Assembly (NCBI GenBank): GCA_903874575.1
Contig: CAIQSZ010000334.1
Location: 1 to 12,500, forward strand
Length of the DNA stretch: 12,500 bases
Direction: 5' to 3'
DNA from: an uncultured Elusimicrobia bacterium
GTDB taxonomy: Bacteria > Elusimicrobiota > Elusimicrobia > UBA1565 > UBA9628
The position numbers were made by a program, and so were the translations under genes. The notes under the pieces were generated by a model. It was not told the origin of the DNA. It worked only from the letters and a program-made list of their open reading frames with translations, and did not search any database. This document shows, piece by piece, positions 1 through 7,103 of the stretch; the stretch's first letter is position 1, and each line of letters opens with the position of its first letter.

Positions 1-1263
1 ATCCTGATGATCTCCCACGACCGCAATTTCATCGACGAGGTGTGCTCGGCCATCGTCGCCGTCGAGGAAAAGCGCCTCAAGAAATACAACACGAACTACG
101 ACGGCTTCCTGGCGGAGCGGGAGGCGGCGCACGAGCGCCTGATGTCGGCCTACAAGCAGCAGCAGGATGAGATCTCCGACATGAAGGAGTTCATCATGCG
201 CAACCGCGCGCGCGTCTCCACCGCGTCGCGCGTGCAGAGCGTGATCAAGAAGCTTGAGAAGATCGAGGAGATCGAGCTTCCGCCGTCGCTCAAGGCCGTC
301 GCCATCAAGTTTCCCCAGCCGTCGCGCACCGGCACCACGGTGCTGAAGCTCAAGGACGCGTGCAAGTCCTACGGCCAGACCAAGGTGTACGAGGGGCTGA
401 ACTTCGAGTTGGAGCGCGGCTGGAAGATGGCGTTCGTCGGCCCCAACGGCGCCGGCAAGTCCACCTTGCTCAAGGTGCTGGGCGGCATCATCCCCCTCGA
501 CGGCGGCGAGCGCGTCCTGGGCCACAATGTGAAGGTCGGCTACTTCTCCCAGCACCGCGAAGGCCAGTTGGAGCCCGAGCGCACCGTCCTGCAGGAAGCG
601 ATGAGCGTGGGCCGCCTCAACGGCGACTTGTTCACCCGGACCGTGCTGGGCACCTTTCTGTTCCCCGGCGACGCCGTGCACAAGCAGGTCAAGGTCCTTT
701 CCGGCGGAGAGAAGTCGCGCCTTCAGCTGGCCAAGCTCCTGCTGGACCCTCCGAACGTGCTCCTGCTCGACGAGCCCACCACCCACCTGGACCTGACCAG
801 CGTCGAGGCTCTCGTCGAGGCTCTGAGGACCTTCGAAGGAACCATCTGCACCATCTCGCACGACGTGTACTTCCTCAACGCCGTCGCCGACCACGTCGTG
901 CACGTCGTCCAGGGCAAGATCACGGTCTATCCCGGCAACTTCGAGTACTTCCGGCACCGTCAGGCCCAACTCGCCGCGGAGGCGGGTCCGGCGGCCGCCG
1001 CCGCGCCGGCGCCGACGAACTCCGAGGCCGACAACCTGTACGAGGCCGGCAAGGAAGCCCGCCGCAAGGCGAAGGCCCTGGAAAAATCAAAGGCCGAACT
1101 GGAGCGCCTGCACGCCGAAATGGAGAAGCTGGCGCACGACATGTCCGACCCCAAGCTCTACGAGGATTTCGACCGCGTGACCAAGGTCGGCGAGGACATG
1201 GAGCGCGTCCAGGCCGCCCTCCAGGCCAAGGAAGAGGAAGTCCGCCGTCTCGGCGGCGCGTGA
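1..1263 (+). CDS. ABC-F family ATPase (ribosome-associated), 5' end outside window
   Basis: This is the C-terminal part of a cytosolic ABC-F protein. The family has two ATPase domains and no membrane domain, and it acts at the ribosomal E site. The reading frame is open from base 1, so the start and most of the first ATPase domain lie outside. Counting visible residues, the first domain's H-loop (ISHDRNF) is at 4-10. A charged helical linker, the region that reaches toward P-site tRNA in this family, covers about 40-100. The second domain has Walker A GPNGAGKST at 147-155, signature LSGGEKSR near 233, Walker B VLLLDEPT near 253-260 and H-loop ISHD near 285. An Ala/Pro-rich spacer then leads to a lysine/glutamate-rich coiled coil (about 350-420), as in Uup/YdiF-type members. 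All catalytic motifs are intact. The exact subfamily, and whether it is housekeeping or antibiotic-protective, cannot be told from this part. Confidence 0.95.
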   Translation: MLMISHDRNFIDEVCSAIVAVEEKRLKKYNTNYDGFLAEREAAHERLMSAYKQQQDEISDMKEFIMRNRARVSTASRVQSVIKKLEKIEEIELPPSLKAVAIKFPQPSRTGTTVLKLKDACKSYGQTKVYEGLNFELERGWKMAFVGPNGAGKSTLLKVLGGIIPLDGGERVLGHNVKVGYFSQHREGQLEPERTVLQEAMSVGRLNGDLFTRTVLGTFLFPGDAVHKQVKVLSGGEKSRLQLAKLLLDPPNVLLLDEPTTHLDLTSVEALVEALRTFEGTICTISHDVYFLNAVADHVVHVVQGKITVYPGNFEYFRHRQAQLAAEAGPAAAAAPAPTNSEADNLYEAGKEARRKAKALEKSKAELERLHAEMEKLAHDMSDPKLYEDFDRVTKVGEDMERVQAALQAKEEEVRRLGGA

Positions 1264-1336
1264 AGCCTTGTCCAGGATGCCCTAAGACCCAGGCGAGGTG
1301 GGACTTTCGCTTCATGCGCCGCATGGGCGATTGCGA

Positions 1337-1342
1337 TAGCAT
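1337..1342 (+). promoter_or_regulatory. Candidate -10 element (TAGCAT), 6 bases before the start codon
   Basis: TAGCAT fits the TAnnnT form of a -10 hexamer and ends six bases before the ATG at 1349. Transcription would therefore begin at or next to the A of the start codon. No Shine-Dalgarno sequence precedes this ATG, and I see no convincing -35 at 16-18 bases. The same geometry recurs at other genes in the window, which is the main support; taken alone the match is weak. Confidence 0.4.
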
Positions 1343-1348
1343 ACGGCT

Positions 1349-1975
1349 ATGCGAAATATCTTGATGATGGCGGCCGTCGCCGTCCAGGCGGCGTCCGTTG
1401 CCCCGGCGAGATCGGTCGTCGTTGCGATTCCGCCGTTGGTTCCGATGGTTGCGGCCCCCCTTCTAGCCCAAGGCCTCGGCGCCGCGACTGTTGCTCCCCC
1501 CGTTGACTTGGAGGTTTCCAGGGTCGTCTCTCTATCCAGTCGTTTGTGCGCTTTGAATTGTTCGGCCCGTATGCAAACTGCGGAAACAATCCGCTGGCTT
1601 GCCGCCACGTATCCGCGCGAGGCCGTGCAGGCTGCCGCCATGCGAGGGCTGGCCGCGGACGCCGTCTCCTCCCCCGACCTCCACCACTTCAATCATGTGG
1701 CCGGCCTCATCGAAAACCTTGCCGAGACCACCGACTTCGGAGGCGTGTTCGACGCGGCGGTGGAGGCCCTCGTGGCTGTCGCGAGGACCTCCGGCCGCGC
1801 TCAGCGCGAGGCGGCTCTAGCCGCTGTCGTGCGGCTGGGATCCGCAGTCAGGCCGGAGCGCCGCGTACGGGCCGTCGCGGCCTTGGGAACTTTGCGCCAG
1901 GAATATGAGTTTCGCCAGGAACCGGATCCTCTCGAAAGAGCGATCTCCCGACTCAATGTTCCTCCTCGGTTGTAG
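1349..1975 (+). CDS. Putative secreted alpha-helical (HEAT-like repeat) protein
   Basis: I do not recognise a specific family for this 208-residue protein. The N-terminus (MRNILMMAAVAVQAASVAPA) has one arginine followed by a small hydrophobic stretch and could be a signal peptide. A second hydrophobic run rich in Pro, Val and Ala covers about 22-48. Residues 75-185 are alanine- and leucine-rich with regularly spaced arginines, made of paired-helix units such as EAVQAAAMRGLAADAV, FDAAVEALVAVARTSG and REAALAAVVRLGSAV. This looks like HEAT/Armadillo-type repeats, often a protein-binding scaffold. There are two cysteines near 67-71. It starts 85 bases after the ABC-F stop with its own candidate -10 element, so it is probably a separate transcript. 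Its last two sense codons and stop lie inside a tandem duplication shared with the convergent neighbour, so the C-terminus may have been reshaped. That it is a gene rests on the signal-like start and coherent helical composition. Confidence 0.6.
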   Translation: MRNILMMAAVAVQAASVAPARSVVVAIPPLVPMVAAPLLAQGLGAATVAPPVDLEVSRVVSLSSRLCALNCSARMQTAETIRWLAATYPREAVQAAAMRGLAADAVSSPDLHHFNHVAGLIENLAETTDFGGVFDAAVEALVAVARTSGRAQREAALAAVVRLGSAVRPERRVRAVAALGTLRQEYEFRQEPDPLERAISRLNVPPRL

Positions 1976-2023
1976 AGCGAGGCGAGGACCAGGGCTGAAC
2001 CGCAGTTCAAGGCCTCCGAGCGG
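1967..2023. repeat. Diverged tandem duplication, distal copy (B)
   Basis: Bases 1967-1994 match 2050-2077 at 27 of 28 positions, and 1997-2023 match 2085-2111 at 22 of 27. The blocks are separated by 2 bases here and 7 bases in the other copy. This copy contains the stop codon of the rightward helical-repeat gene (1973-1975) and, on the other strand, the stop of the leftward secreted-protein gene (2007-2009). The 5-base length difference shifts the reading frame relative to the copy inside the leftward gene, so this copy is not translated as the same peptide. Confidence 0.85.
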
Positions 2024-2621
2024 AGGTCTTCAGCGCGGCGACGCGCTCGCGGTCGTAGAGCGAGGCGAGGACCAGGGACCGATCGAACCACAGCTCGAAG
2101 CCGCCGAGCGGGCGCGGGGCGACGTTCAGCGTCAGCGGCGCGGCGTCGAGGCCCTTGAGCGTCATGGTGAGCAGGGCGTCGCCCCGGCCGGAGACGGACG
2201 CCAGGACCAACTCGGAGCCGCGCGCCTGCTGGAGAAGCATCCACGGGCGCACAAGGCGGCGTATGGCGTCGGGGATCAACTCGGGGGCGGACGCGTCGGC
2301 GGAGAGTTCCGGCGTGGCGCACGCGGCGAGGGTCGCGCAGGCGGAGCCTTCCGGGGTCTTTACCCCCGGGAGTCGCTCGAAGAGGCTCCCGCGGTCGTTT
2401 CCGGAGACGGCGTCTCTCAGGCCGACGTCGCGGCTCTCGGCCAAGAAGGCATCCTCGCGGGCGGCCGCGGCGTCCAGACTCGCCTTCAAGCGCTTGTCGG
2501 CGACGACGAACCTGCGCAGGGCTTCCTCGGCCTTCGCGCCGCCGGACAGGCGCAGGGGTTTGTCGACGGCGCGGGCGGGCAGGGCGGCGGCCAGCAGGAC
2601 GAGCAGGAGAACGGGCTTCAT
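2007..2621 (-). CDS. Putative secreted protein of unknown function
   Basis: The protein has 204 residues. It begins with a clear signal peptide, MKPVLLLVLLAAALPARA, with a likely cut after ALPARA before VDKPLRL. The mature part is mostly helical and charged at 28-82. It has two cysteines close together (C95 and C101, in SACATLAACATPE) that could form a disulfide, and a C-terminal half with beta-like alternation (about 136-190). I recognise no domain. The ATG at 2621 fits the signal peptide exactly, and a perfect TATAAT ends six bases before it. The gene lies 33 bases downstream of the amidase in the same direction, so it could also be reached by read-through. Residues 182-191 (SLVLASLYDR) are encoded by the first copy of a local duplication. 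The final residues and stop fall in the second, frame-shifted copy, so the present C-terminus may differ from the ancestral one. Confidence 0.7.
   Translation of the reverse strand: MKPVLLLVLLAAALPARAVDKPLRLSGGAKAEEALRRFVVADKRLKASLDAAAAREDAFLAESRDVGLRDAVSGNDRGSLFERLPGVKTPEGSACATLAACATPELSADASAPELIPDAIRRLVRPWMLLQQARGSELVLASVSGRGDALLTMTLKGLDAAPLTLNVAPRPLGGFELWFDRSLVLASLYDRERVAALKTSARRP
2009..2030. terminator. Hairpin between convergent genes, possible two-way terminator
   Basis: A 9-bp stem (one G-T pair) with the 4-base loop GAGC sits where the rightward and leftward genes converge. A smaller 5-bp hairpin lies beside it at 1996-2009. Neither strand has a real T-run after the stem, and the stem overlaps the end of the leftward coding region, so a terminator role is only possible. 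Confidence 0.3.
2050..2111. repeat. Diverged tandem duplication, proximal copy (A, inside gene)
   Basis: This is the partner of the 1967-2023 copy. It lies within the leftward secreted-protein gene and encodes its segment from about residue 171 to 191 (PLGGFELWF through SLYDR). It keeps the open reading frame, so it is probably the original. Spacing between matching bases is 83 in one block and 88 in the other. Confidence 0.85.
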
Positions 2622-2627
2622 CCCCGT

Positions 2628-2633
2628 ATTATA
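2628..2633 (-). promoter_or_regulatory. Consensus -10 element TATAAT, 6 bases before ATG
   Basis: On the minus strand TATAAT is followed by ACGGGG and then the ATG at 2621. A start point 7 bases after the -10 would be the A of ATG, giving a leaderless mRNA. No good -35 is visible at 16-18 bases upstream, where the sequence is the 3' end of the amidase gene. The hexamer is a perfect consensus in otherwise GC-rich DNA. Confidence 0.6.
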
Positions 2634-2654
2634 GCCCGGAAACGCCCCCTGACC

Positions 2655-3410
2655 TTAGAGGCGGGGGGCGGCGGGAGCGGGCGCGGCGGCCATCGTTTCC
2701 GCGCGGGCGGTCCGCTCGGAGGCGAAGGTCTCGATGGCTGAGGCCAAAGTGGAAACCAGCTTGTCCTGGTAGGCGGGATCCGCAAGGCGCGCGGCCTCCG
2801 CGGGATTGCTGAGGTAGCCGATCTCGACGAGGACGCTGGGCTGGGCCGGATTCTTGAGGACGTAGTAATCGGACTTCGCGTGCTCGGCACGGAAGCCGTC
2901 GCCGCGCAGAGCCTTCACCATGGAAGACGCCAGGAAGTCGCTTTCCCGCGCGTCCACCGACGGCGGCGCCGGCATGGGAGGGACCTTCGGGTGGCGGGGC
3001 TTGCGGCGCTTGAAGCGGCGTTTCTCCGGCCCATAGCTGTACACCGTCGCGCCCGCGAGTTTCTTGTTGCGCACCTGGTTGAGATGGATGGAGACGAACA
3101 CCGCGCCGTTCCAGTCCACGGAGTTCACCATGCGGTCGTCCAGCGTCACGTACACGTCGGAGTCCCGCGTGAGGCGGACCGGCATGGCGGTCTTGATGCG
3201 GTCGCGCAGTTTAAGCGCGACGGTCAAGGCGATGTCCTTTTCTTGGGCGCCTTTCACGATGGCTCCCAGATCGTCGCCGCCGTGGCCGGGATCCAAAATC
3301 ACCGGCGTGACGGGGCGGTCGGGGGTCGGCGGCAAGGGCGCGGCGGTAGGCATGGCGGATGCCCCCGAGACAAGGGCGGCCAACAACGTGATCGCGGCGA
3401 GAGTCGTCAT
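2655..3410 (-). CDS. N-acetylmuramoyl-L-alanine amidase (Amidase_3), exported
   Basis: This enzyme cleaves the amide bond between N-acetylmuramic acid and the peptide stem of peptidoglycan, using zinc, outside the cytoplasmic membrane. The 251-residue product starts with a signal peptide (MTTLAAITLLAALVSGASA) and a short Pro-rich stretch. The Amidase_3 fold follows, with zinc ligands H43 in DPGHGG, E57 in EKDIAL and H109 in SIHLN, and catalytic E196 in LVEIGYLSNPAEA. All key residues are present. A strongly basic, Pro-rich insert (about 128-150, RRFKRRKPRHPK) might bind wall polymers; that is inference. The frame is open upstream to 3509, but the earlier start would bury the signal peptide and lies upstream of the promoter's predicted start point. 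There is no SPOR, LysM or AMIN domain, so it is a compact amidase rather than a full AmiC. An Ala/Pro tail ends the protein. Confidence 0.93.
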   Translation of the reverse strand: MTTLAAITLLAALVSGASAMPTAAPLPPTPDRPVTPVILDPGHGGDDLGAIVKGAQEKDIALTVALKLRDRIKTAMPVRLTRDSDVYVTLDDRMVNSVDWNGAVFVSIHLNQVRNKKLAGATVYSYGPEKRRFKRRKPRHPKVPPMPAPPSVDARESDFLASSMVKALRGDGFRAEHAKSDYYVLKNPAQPSVLVEIGYLSNPAEAARLADPAYQDKLVSTLASAIETFASERTARAETMAAAPAPAAPRL

Positions 3411-3458
3411 TTTAGTCGTTCTTTTGAGAATATCTCGGGCTTCAACCGGCCCTGATTG

Positions 3459-3487
3459 GTTATAACGCACCCGCCGGGTCTTGTCAA
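3459..3487 (-). promoter_or_regulatory. Near-consensus sigma-70-type promoter of the amidase gene
   Basis: On the minus strand TTGACA (3482-3487) is separated by exactly 17 bases from TATAAC (3459-3464). Transcription should start near 3452, leaving a leader of about 40 bases before the ATG at 3410. This is the only promoter in the window with both hexamers close to consensus. It argues for the shorter amidase start, because the alternative upstream start would not be in the mRNA. Confidence 0.85.
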
Positions 3488-3571
3488 GACCGAACGAAAC
3501 GGGCGGCATGAGGCGTCATTAGTACGACCGAGGAGGCGGAATCGTTCGCGGGGTCTTCGGGATTAAGCTGA

Positions 3572-3600
3572 GAAGGCCAGCCCCGGGGGGGCCGGCCTTC
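3572..3600 (-). terminator. GC-rich hairpin after the glycine-zipper gene
   Basis: A stem of 7 bp, one mismatch, then 5 more bp closes a 3-base G loop. It lies 23 bases past the stop codon of the leftward gene ending at 3624. On the minus strand the stem is followed by TCAGCTTAAT, which is only modestly T-rich. It also insulates the amidase promoter from upstream transcription. Nothing else gene-like is visible between 3488 and 3623. Confidence 0.55.
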
Positions 3601-3623
3601 CCGCGTGATATCGGCGCGAGACG

Positions 3624-4031
3624 TCAACTCAGGAGCTTGGAAGAGCCGACGCCGATCGCGCAACCCGCCGCCGCGCCGACCAGCGCCCCGAGCATCCCGC
3701 CGGCGAACCCTCCGGCGCCGCCGCCCGTCGGGACGCGCGGGGACGGCGACGCCCGGTCGGCAATCCAGGACGGAGGCGGCACGTTATGGACCGTTAAAAT
3801 GCTTTCGGTGCGCGGGGATACGGAGTAGGCGGCCAGGCTTCCGGCGACGAACGCGCGGTATACTCCCGCTCGAACGGGGCCCGAGGCGGAGGCGCCGTCG
3901 TAGACGGTCGCCTGGGCTTGGCCGGCAGCCAGGCTCGTCGCCCGGGCTAAAGCGGAGTTCGAAACGTCTTTGGCGCGCGCCCCGACGGCGAGCAGGAGAA
4001 TCAGCCCCGCGAAGATGGTTCGAGCTTCCAT
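3624..4031 (-). CDS. Small exported protein with C-terminal glycine zipper
   Basis: The protein has 135 residues and no family I can name. An N-terminal signal peptide (MEARTIFAGLILLLAVGARA) has an AxA-type cut site before KDVSNS. The middle is small, polar and Ala/Ser-rich, with a proline cluster at 85-102. The last 33 residues (from about 103) are a Gly/Ala-rich hydrophobic segment with G at near every fourth place (GGFAGGMLGALVGAAAG). This resembles the glycine-zipper transmembrane segments of small outer-membrane or lipoprotein-like envelope proteins, and it could span or oligomerise in a membrane. A single cysteine lies in this segment. It starts 88 bases after the ccsA stop with its own candidate -10 element and is followed by a strong hairpin, so it is probably a one-gene transcript. 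It is real by signal peptide and composition, but its function is unknown. Confidence 0.7.
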   Translation of the reverse strand: MEARTIFAGLILLLAVGARAKDVSNSALARATSLAAGQAQATVYDGASASGPVRAGVYRAFVAGSLAAYSVSPRTESILTVHNVPPPSWIADRASPSPRVPTGGGAGGFAGGMLGALVGAAAGCAIGVGSSKLLS

Positions 4032-4037
4032 GAGTTC

Positions 4038-4043
4038 AGTGTA
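4038..4043 (-). promoter_or_regulatory. Candidate -10 element TACACT, 6 bases before ATG
   Basis: The minus-strand order is TACACT, GAACTC, ATG, with the same 6-base gap as at 2628-2633. No Shine-Dalgarno sequence precedes this ATG. The region 17 bases upstream (ATGTCT) matches a -35 only at three positions. Predicts a leaderless transcript. Confidence 0.5.
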
Positions 4044-4067
4044 GCGAGATCGGGCCTAGAAGACATG

Positions 4068-4080
4068 AGGCGAAACGCCT
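4068..4080 (-). terminator. Small hairpin after ccsA
   Basis: A perfect 5-bp stem (AGGCG/CGCCT) with a 3-base loop lies 40 bases past the ccsA stop codon. It is short and is followed by CATGTCTT on the minus strand. It could end the long operon, but it is weak by itself. Confidence 0.3.
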
Positions 4081-4119
4081 AGGTCGCTCTAGGTCCAAAG
4101 ACCCGCCCAGCGGTCGGAG

Positions 4120-5955
4120 CTATTCCGATTTTTCGAGCCAGAAGCGCGCCGGCATCCAGCCCAGCCACATGACGGCGAACTGGCTGGCGCAGAAGCCGGT
4201 CAGCCAGTAAAACGCTTGATCCATGAAGCCGTACGAGTGCAGGCCGATGCCCAGCATGTTGACGCCGAACCAGGACAACGCGGTCACGATATTGCCGAAC
4301 ACGGCCATCACCATCACGCCGCGCTCGCGCGCGTATCCGGCGAAGCGCGCGTGCAGGATGAGCGCGTTCCACAGGACGATAAGCAAGGCTCCGTTTTCCT
4401 TGGGGTCCCAGCCCCAGAAGCGGCCCCACGACTGGTCGGCCCAGATGCCGCCCAGCATGGTGCCCACGAAGCTGAAGAGCAGGCTGAACGCGACGACGCC
4501 GTACGTCAAGCCGACGAGCGCGCGCGTCGTTTCCGGGTCCTGGTCCCGCACGAACTGCCGGCGCAGGACCCAGGCGACGCCCAGGGCGCCGGCCAGAAAA
4601 GTGGACGCGTAGCCTATGGTCACGGTGACCACGTGCGTGCCCAGCCAGAAGTTGGAGTCCAGCACGGCGCGCATCATCTCCATGGTGTCGCCGGACGCGC
4701 CCAGATGCTGGGCGATGAGCAAGGTGCAGAAGCCCAGGAGCGCGCCGCCCGCGTGGGCGAAGCCCTTGCGGTGCACGCGCTCGGCAAACAAGCCCAGGAG
4801 GGCCGCGACCCAGCCGACGAACACGGCCGACGAGTAGAGATTGGTGACCGGCGGGCGGCCTTGGAGCGCGACGCGCGCGAACAGCCCGACGGTGTGGACC
4901 AGCACGGCGGCCGCGAGCAGGCCGCCGGCCGCGGCCTGCGCTTCGGCGCGGCGGGTCGCCCACCACGCGAACACGGCCAGCAGGGCCAGCACGTACAAAG
5001 CCATGCCGGCCGCGAACGGCTGGGCGGTGTTGAACAGGACTTCCTGCCGCGCGCGCCTCGCGTCGCCGGGGCGCTCGGCTTCCAGCCAAGCCGTGAACTC
5101 CCGCACGGCGGAGTTGAACGCGGAGGCGTCGCCGTTGCGCCAGCCGCGCGCCATCAGGGCGTAGGACGCCAGGCCGGGGTGCGGCTCCCGGCCGCCGCCG
5201 GGCTTCAGGACCGCCTCGCCGATCGAGGCCCAGGCGTCTTCGCCCTCGCCGCCGCGCGGCGGCAGGGGCCGGAACGCGCAGGCGCGGGCCAGGAACTGGT
5301 AGCGTTCCAGAAACCGGGCCAAGGCCTTGAGCGCTTCCCGGTCGCGCGCCGACGCCTTGGCCGGCTCATGCGCCGCGCGCAGGGCGGAGGGCAGAGCCTC
5401 GTTGAAAGCGCTCAAATCCTCGACGGGATCGCCGGAACCGGAGATCATCAGCGTGTTCTTGATCTGCTCGTAGAGGTCCAGGCGGTGCGACAGGTTGACG
5501 ACGGCGGATTGGAAGCGCGAACGCTTCTGAGCCTCGAGGCGCTCGGCGCGCTGGGCTTGCTGGCCGACTTCGTCGCGCTTCGGCTCGATCTGGTAGTACG
5601 CGAAGCGGCGTTCGCTCCCCTGCTCCAGGCCGAGCAGTCCCAGCACGTCCGGGTCGTCGATGACGAACACTTTCTGCGTGTCCGCCGCCTCGGGCTTGGT
5701 CATGGCGGTCAGCAGCCACTCGGCGGCCGAGACGGTCCTGCCGTCGACCGTCAGGGACTGAGTGCCGCGGATAAGCAGGAGGGAGTTGCGCGCGAAGGAG
5801 TCCATCGGCTTCACGCGCCCGCCTTCCAGCACGGGCAGGCGCGCGAAGCCCGCGACGGGCATGGCCGTCCGCGGCGCGGGCGTCAGCAGGGGCCGGACGG
5901 CGAGCAGGAGCCCGGCCGCGAGCGCCCCCCGGTAGTACCGCGAGGCCTTCCTCAT
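4120..5955 (-). CDS. ccsA: Cytochrome c biogenesis protein CcsA with long N-terminal extracytoplasmic domain
   Basis: CcsA exports haem and, with ResB (CcsB), joins it to apocytochrome c on the outer face of the membrane (System II). The 611-residue protein has the tryptophan-rich haem-handling motif WGRFWGWDPKE at 510-520. Conserved histidines are H354 (LVHTVG), H441 (GTHVVT) and H573 (GLHSYGF), matching the family's haem-ligand positions. The C-terminal half (312-604) carries about eight membrane segments. After an N-terminal anchor (8-25) there is a region of about 285 residues that is soluble and partly coiled-coil. It begins LPVLEGGRVKPMDSFAR, a pattern seen in the extended or fused CcsBA proteins of Bacteroidetes-like lineages. 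The start is set by GAGGAG six bases upstream and by a 4-base ATGA overlap with resB. The frame is open further upstream, but only as antisense-like noise under resB. Confidence 0.93.
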   Translation of the reverse strand: MRKASRYYRGALAAGLLLAVRPLLTPAPRTAMPVAGFARLPVLEGGRVKPMDSFARNSLLLIRGTQSLTVDGRTVSAAEWLLTAMTKPEAADTQKVFVIDDPDVLGLLGLEQGSERRFAYYQIEPKRDEVGQQAQRAERLEAQKRSRFQSAVVNLSHRLDLYEQIKNTLMISGSGDPVEDLSAFNEALPSALRAAHEPAKASARDREALKALARFLERYQFLARACAFRPLPPRGGEGEDAWASIGEAVLKPGGGREPHPGLASYALMARGWRNGDASAFNSAVREFTAWLEAERPGDARRARQEVLFNTAQPFAAGMALYVLALLAVFAWWATRRAEAQAAAGGLLAAAVLVHTVGLFARVALQGRPPVTNLYSSAVFVGWVAALLGLFAERVHRKGFAHAGGALLGFCTLLIAQHLGASGDTMEMMRAVLDSNFWLGTHVVTVTIGYASTFLAGALGVAWVLRRQFVRDQDPETTRALVGLTYGVVAFSLLFSFVGTMLGGIWADQSWGRFWGWDPKENGALLIVLWNALILHARFAGYARERGVMVMAVFGNIVTALSWFGVNMLGIGLHSYGFMDQAFYWLTGFCASQFAVMWLGWMPARFWLEKSE

Positions 5956-7103
5956 TTGGCGCTCCTCAGGGACGCGGACAGCTTGAGGCCGAAGTGCATC
6001 AGCATGCCCAACGCGACCAGCGCGCAGGAGAGGTACGGGATCAGCCAGCCGGGGTTGCGCACGACCTGGAACACCGAGAGGCGGTCGTCCTTGCCGAAGC
6101 TGGCCTGGTAGAAGGCCTTGCCGCCGTAGCGCAGGGGGTGGTTCATGTAGATGAGCGCGTCCCGGTCCTCTCCGGCGCCCGCGTCGCGCAGGCGCACCAG
6201 GCTGGAAAAGTTCTTGGGAATATCGGTTCCGGGGTAGACGTCGTGCTTGAACTCCTTGAGCGTCATGGAGAACGGCAGATAGTACCGGCGCGGCCGCAGG
6301 GTGAGCCTCCAGTCGCGGCCCTCGCGGGCGAAGCCTTGCGGCGCGCCGAGCGCGTTGGACGCCCAGAAGGTTCCCAGGCTTTCGGCTCCCGCGCGCGCCT
6401 CGACCAGCAGGGCCGCGGCGTTCTGCGCGTCGTCGACGGCGAGGACGGGCCTCTCGCGCACCGCCATGTCGGCTCCGACTCCGGCGGTCGCCTCGGACGG
6501 AGGATCGCCGGGCTTGCGCATGCCCAACTCGGAGTTTGCGTACCAGCGCTTGATCTTGAGCGTGAACGGCAGGGCCGCGTCGGAGATCTCGGCGCCCGGC
6601 TTCAGGAGCGACTCGGGGATCGTGGTGACCGTGTCCTGAGCGGGGTCGCCGACGTCCGCGACGGACAGCTCCATGAGGCGCGCGTCCTCGGAGTAGTCGC
6701 GCGTCTGGCCCACCTCGATGGGCATCTGGCTCTCGACTTGGAACAGCGCGGTCGCGAATTCGCCGACGAAGAGCAGGGCCAGGCCCAGGTGCGCGATCCA
6801 TAGCCCCGCCTTGCGGCGGCTGCGCTCCAGCTTCAGGAACTGCGCGAACAGCAGATTCGTCAGCAGGAGCGAGCCGACCAGACCGCCGCCGGGGAACACC
6901 GGCAGCTTTATCGTCGCGCCCGCGGGCGTCCACCAGATCAGGAAGGTGCGGATGGTGCGCTCGACGGCCAGGTGCGTGCCGAGCGGCACCTGGAGGAGCG
7001 TGCACATCGTGACCAGGAGCATGAGCAGGGACAGACAGACCGCCGTCAGCCTCATCGAGCCGAGGGCGGCGGCGGCGCGGCCTAAGGCATCGTCGCGGCG
7101 CAT
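5952..7103 (-). CDS. resB: Cytochrome c biogenesis protein ResB (CcsB)
   Basis: ResB is the partner of CcsA in System II. It holds apocytochrome and helps pass haem to it outside the membrane. The 383-residue protein has the family layout: three membrane segments near the N-terminus (about 19-37, 74-92 and 99-121), a large extracytoplasmic domain (122-352) and a last membrane segment (353-373). H106 in IAHLG and H370 in the last segment sit where the family keeps haem-related histidines. MNHPLRYGGKAFYQASF (320-336) is the usual ResB block before the final segment. It is shorter than many ResB proteins (often 450 or more residues), mainly in the soluble domain. The start overlaps the lipoprotein stop by one base (TGATG) and its end overlaps ccsA by four, so the three are probably translationally coupled. 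I see no strong ribosome-binding site of its own. Confidence 0.92.
   Translation of the reverse strand: MRRDDALGRAAAALGSMRLTAVCLSLLMLLVTMCTLLQVPLGTHLAVERTIRTFLIWWTPAGATIKLPVFPGGGLVGSLLLTNLLFAQFLKLERSRRKAGLWIAHLGLALLFVGEFATALFQVESQMPIEVGQTRDYSEDARLMELSVADVGDPAQDTVTTIPESLLKPGAEISDAALPFTLKIKRWYANSELGMRKPGDPPSEATAGVGADMAVRERPVLAVDDAQNAAALLVEARAGAESLGTFWASNALGAPQGFAREGRDWRLTLRPRRYYLPFSMTLKEFKHDVYPGTDIPKNFSSLVRLRDAGAGEDRDALIYMNHPLRYGGKAFYQASFGKDDRLSVFQVVRNPGWLIPYLSCALVALGMLMHFGLKLSASLRSAK
5962..5967 (-). promoter_or_regulatory. Ribosome-binding site of ccsA (GAGGAG)
   Basis: GAGGAG lies six bases before the ATG at 5955, inside the resB coding end. It fixes the ccsA start among several in-frame upstream possibilities and shows that this organism does use Shine-Dalgarno sites inside operons. 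Confidence 0.75.

Noticed and set aside
1308..1329. Inverted repeat (CATGC-GCC-GCATG core) after the ABC-F stop
   Set aside because: The core stem is 5 bp and no T-run follows. I could not support it as a terminator or operator.
1905..2741. Plus-strand open frame of about 278 codons across the convergent region
   Set aside because: Its translation is Gly/Arg-rich low-complexity sequence antisense to two genes with signal peptides and, for the amidase, an active site.
3411..3509. Longer N-terminus for the amidase starting at 3509
   Set aside because: It would put 33 charged residues before a good signal peptide, and the predicted transcription start near 3452 lies inside it.
4216..6111. Plus-strand open frame of about 630 codons
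   Set aside because: It is antisense to ccsA. The translation is rich in His, Gln and Arg with no recognisable motif, while ccsA has its WWD motif and histidines.
5956..7005. Upstream in-frame extension of ccsA to 7005
   Set aside because: The extra 350 residues are Arg/Pro-rich and overlap resB in another frame. GAGGAG and the ATGA overlap place the true start at 5955.
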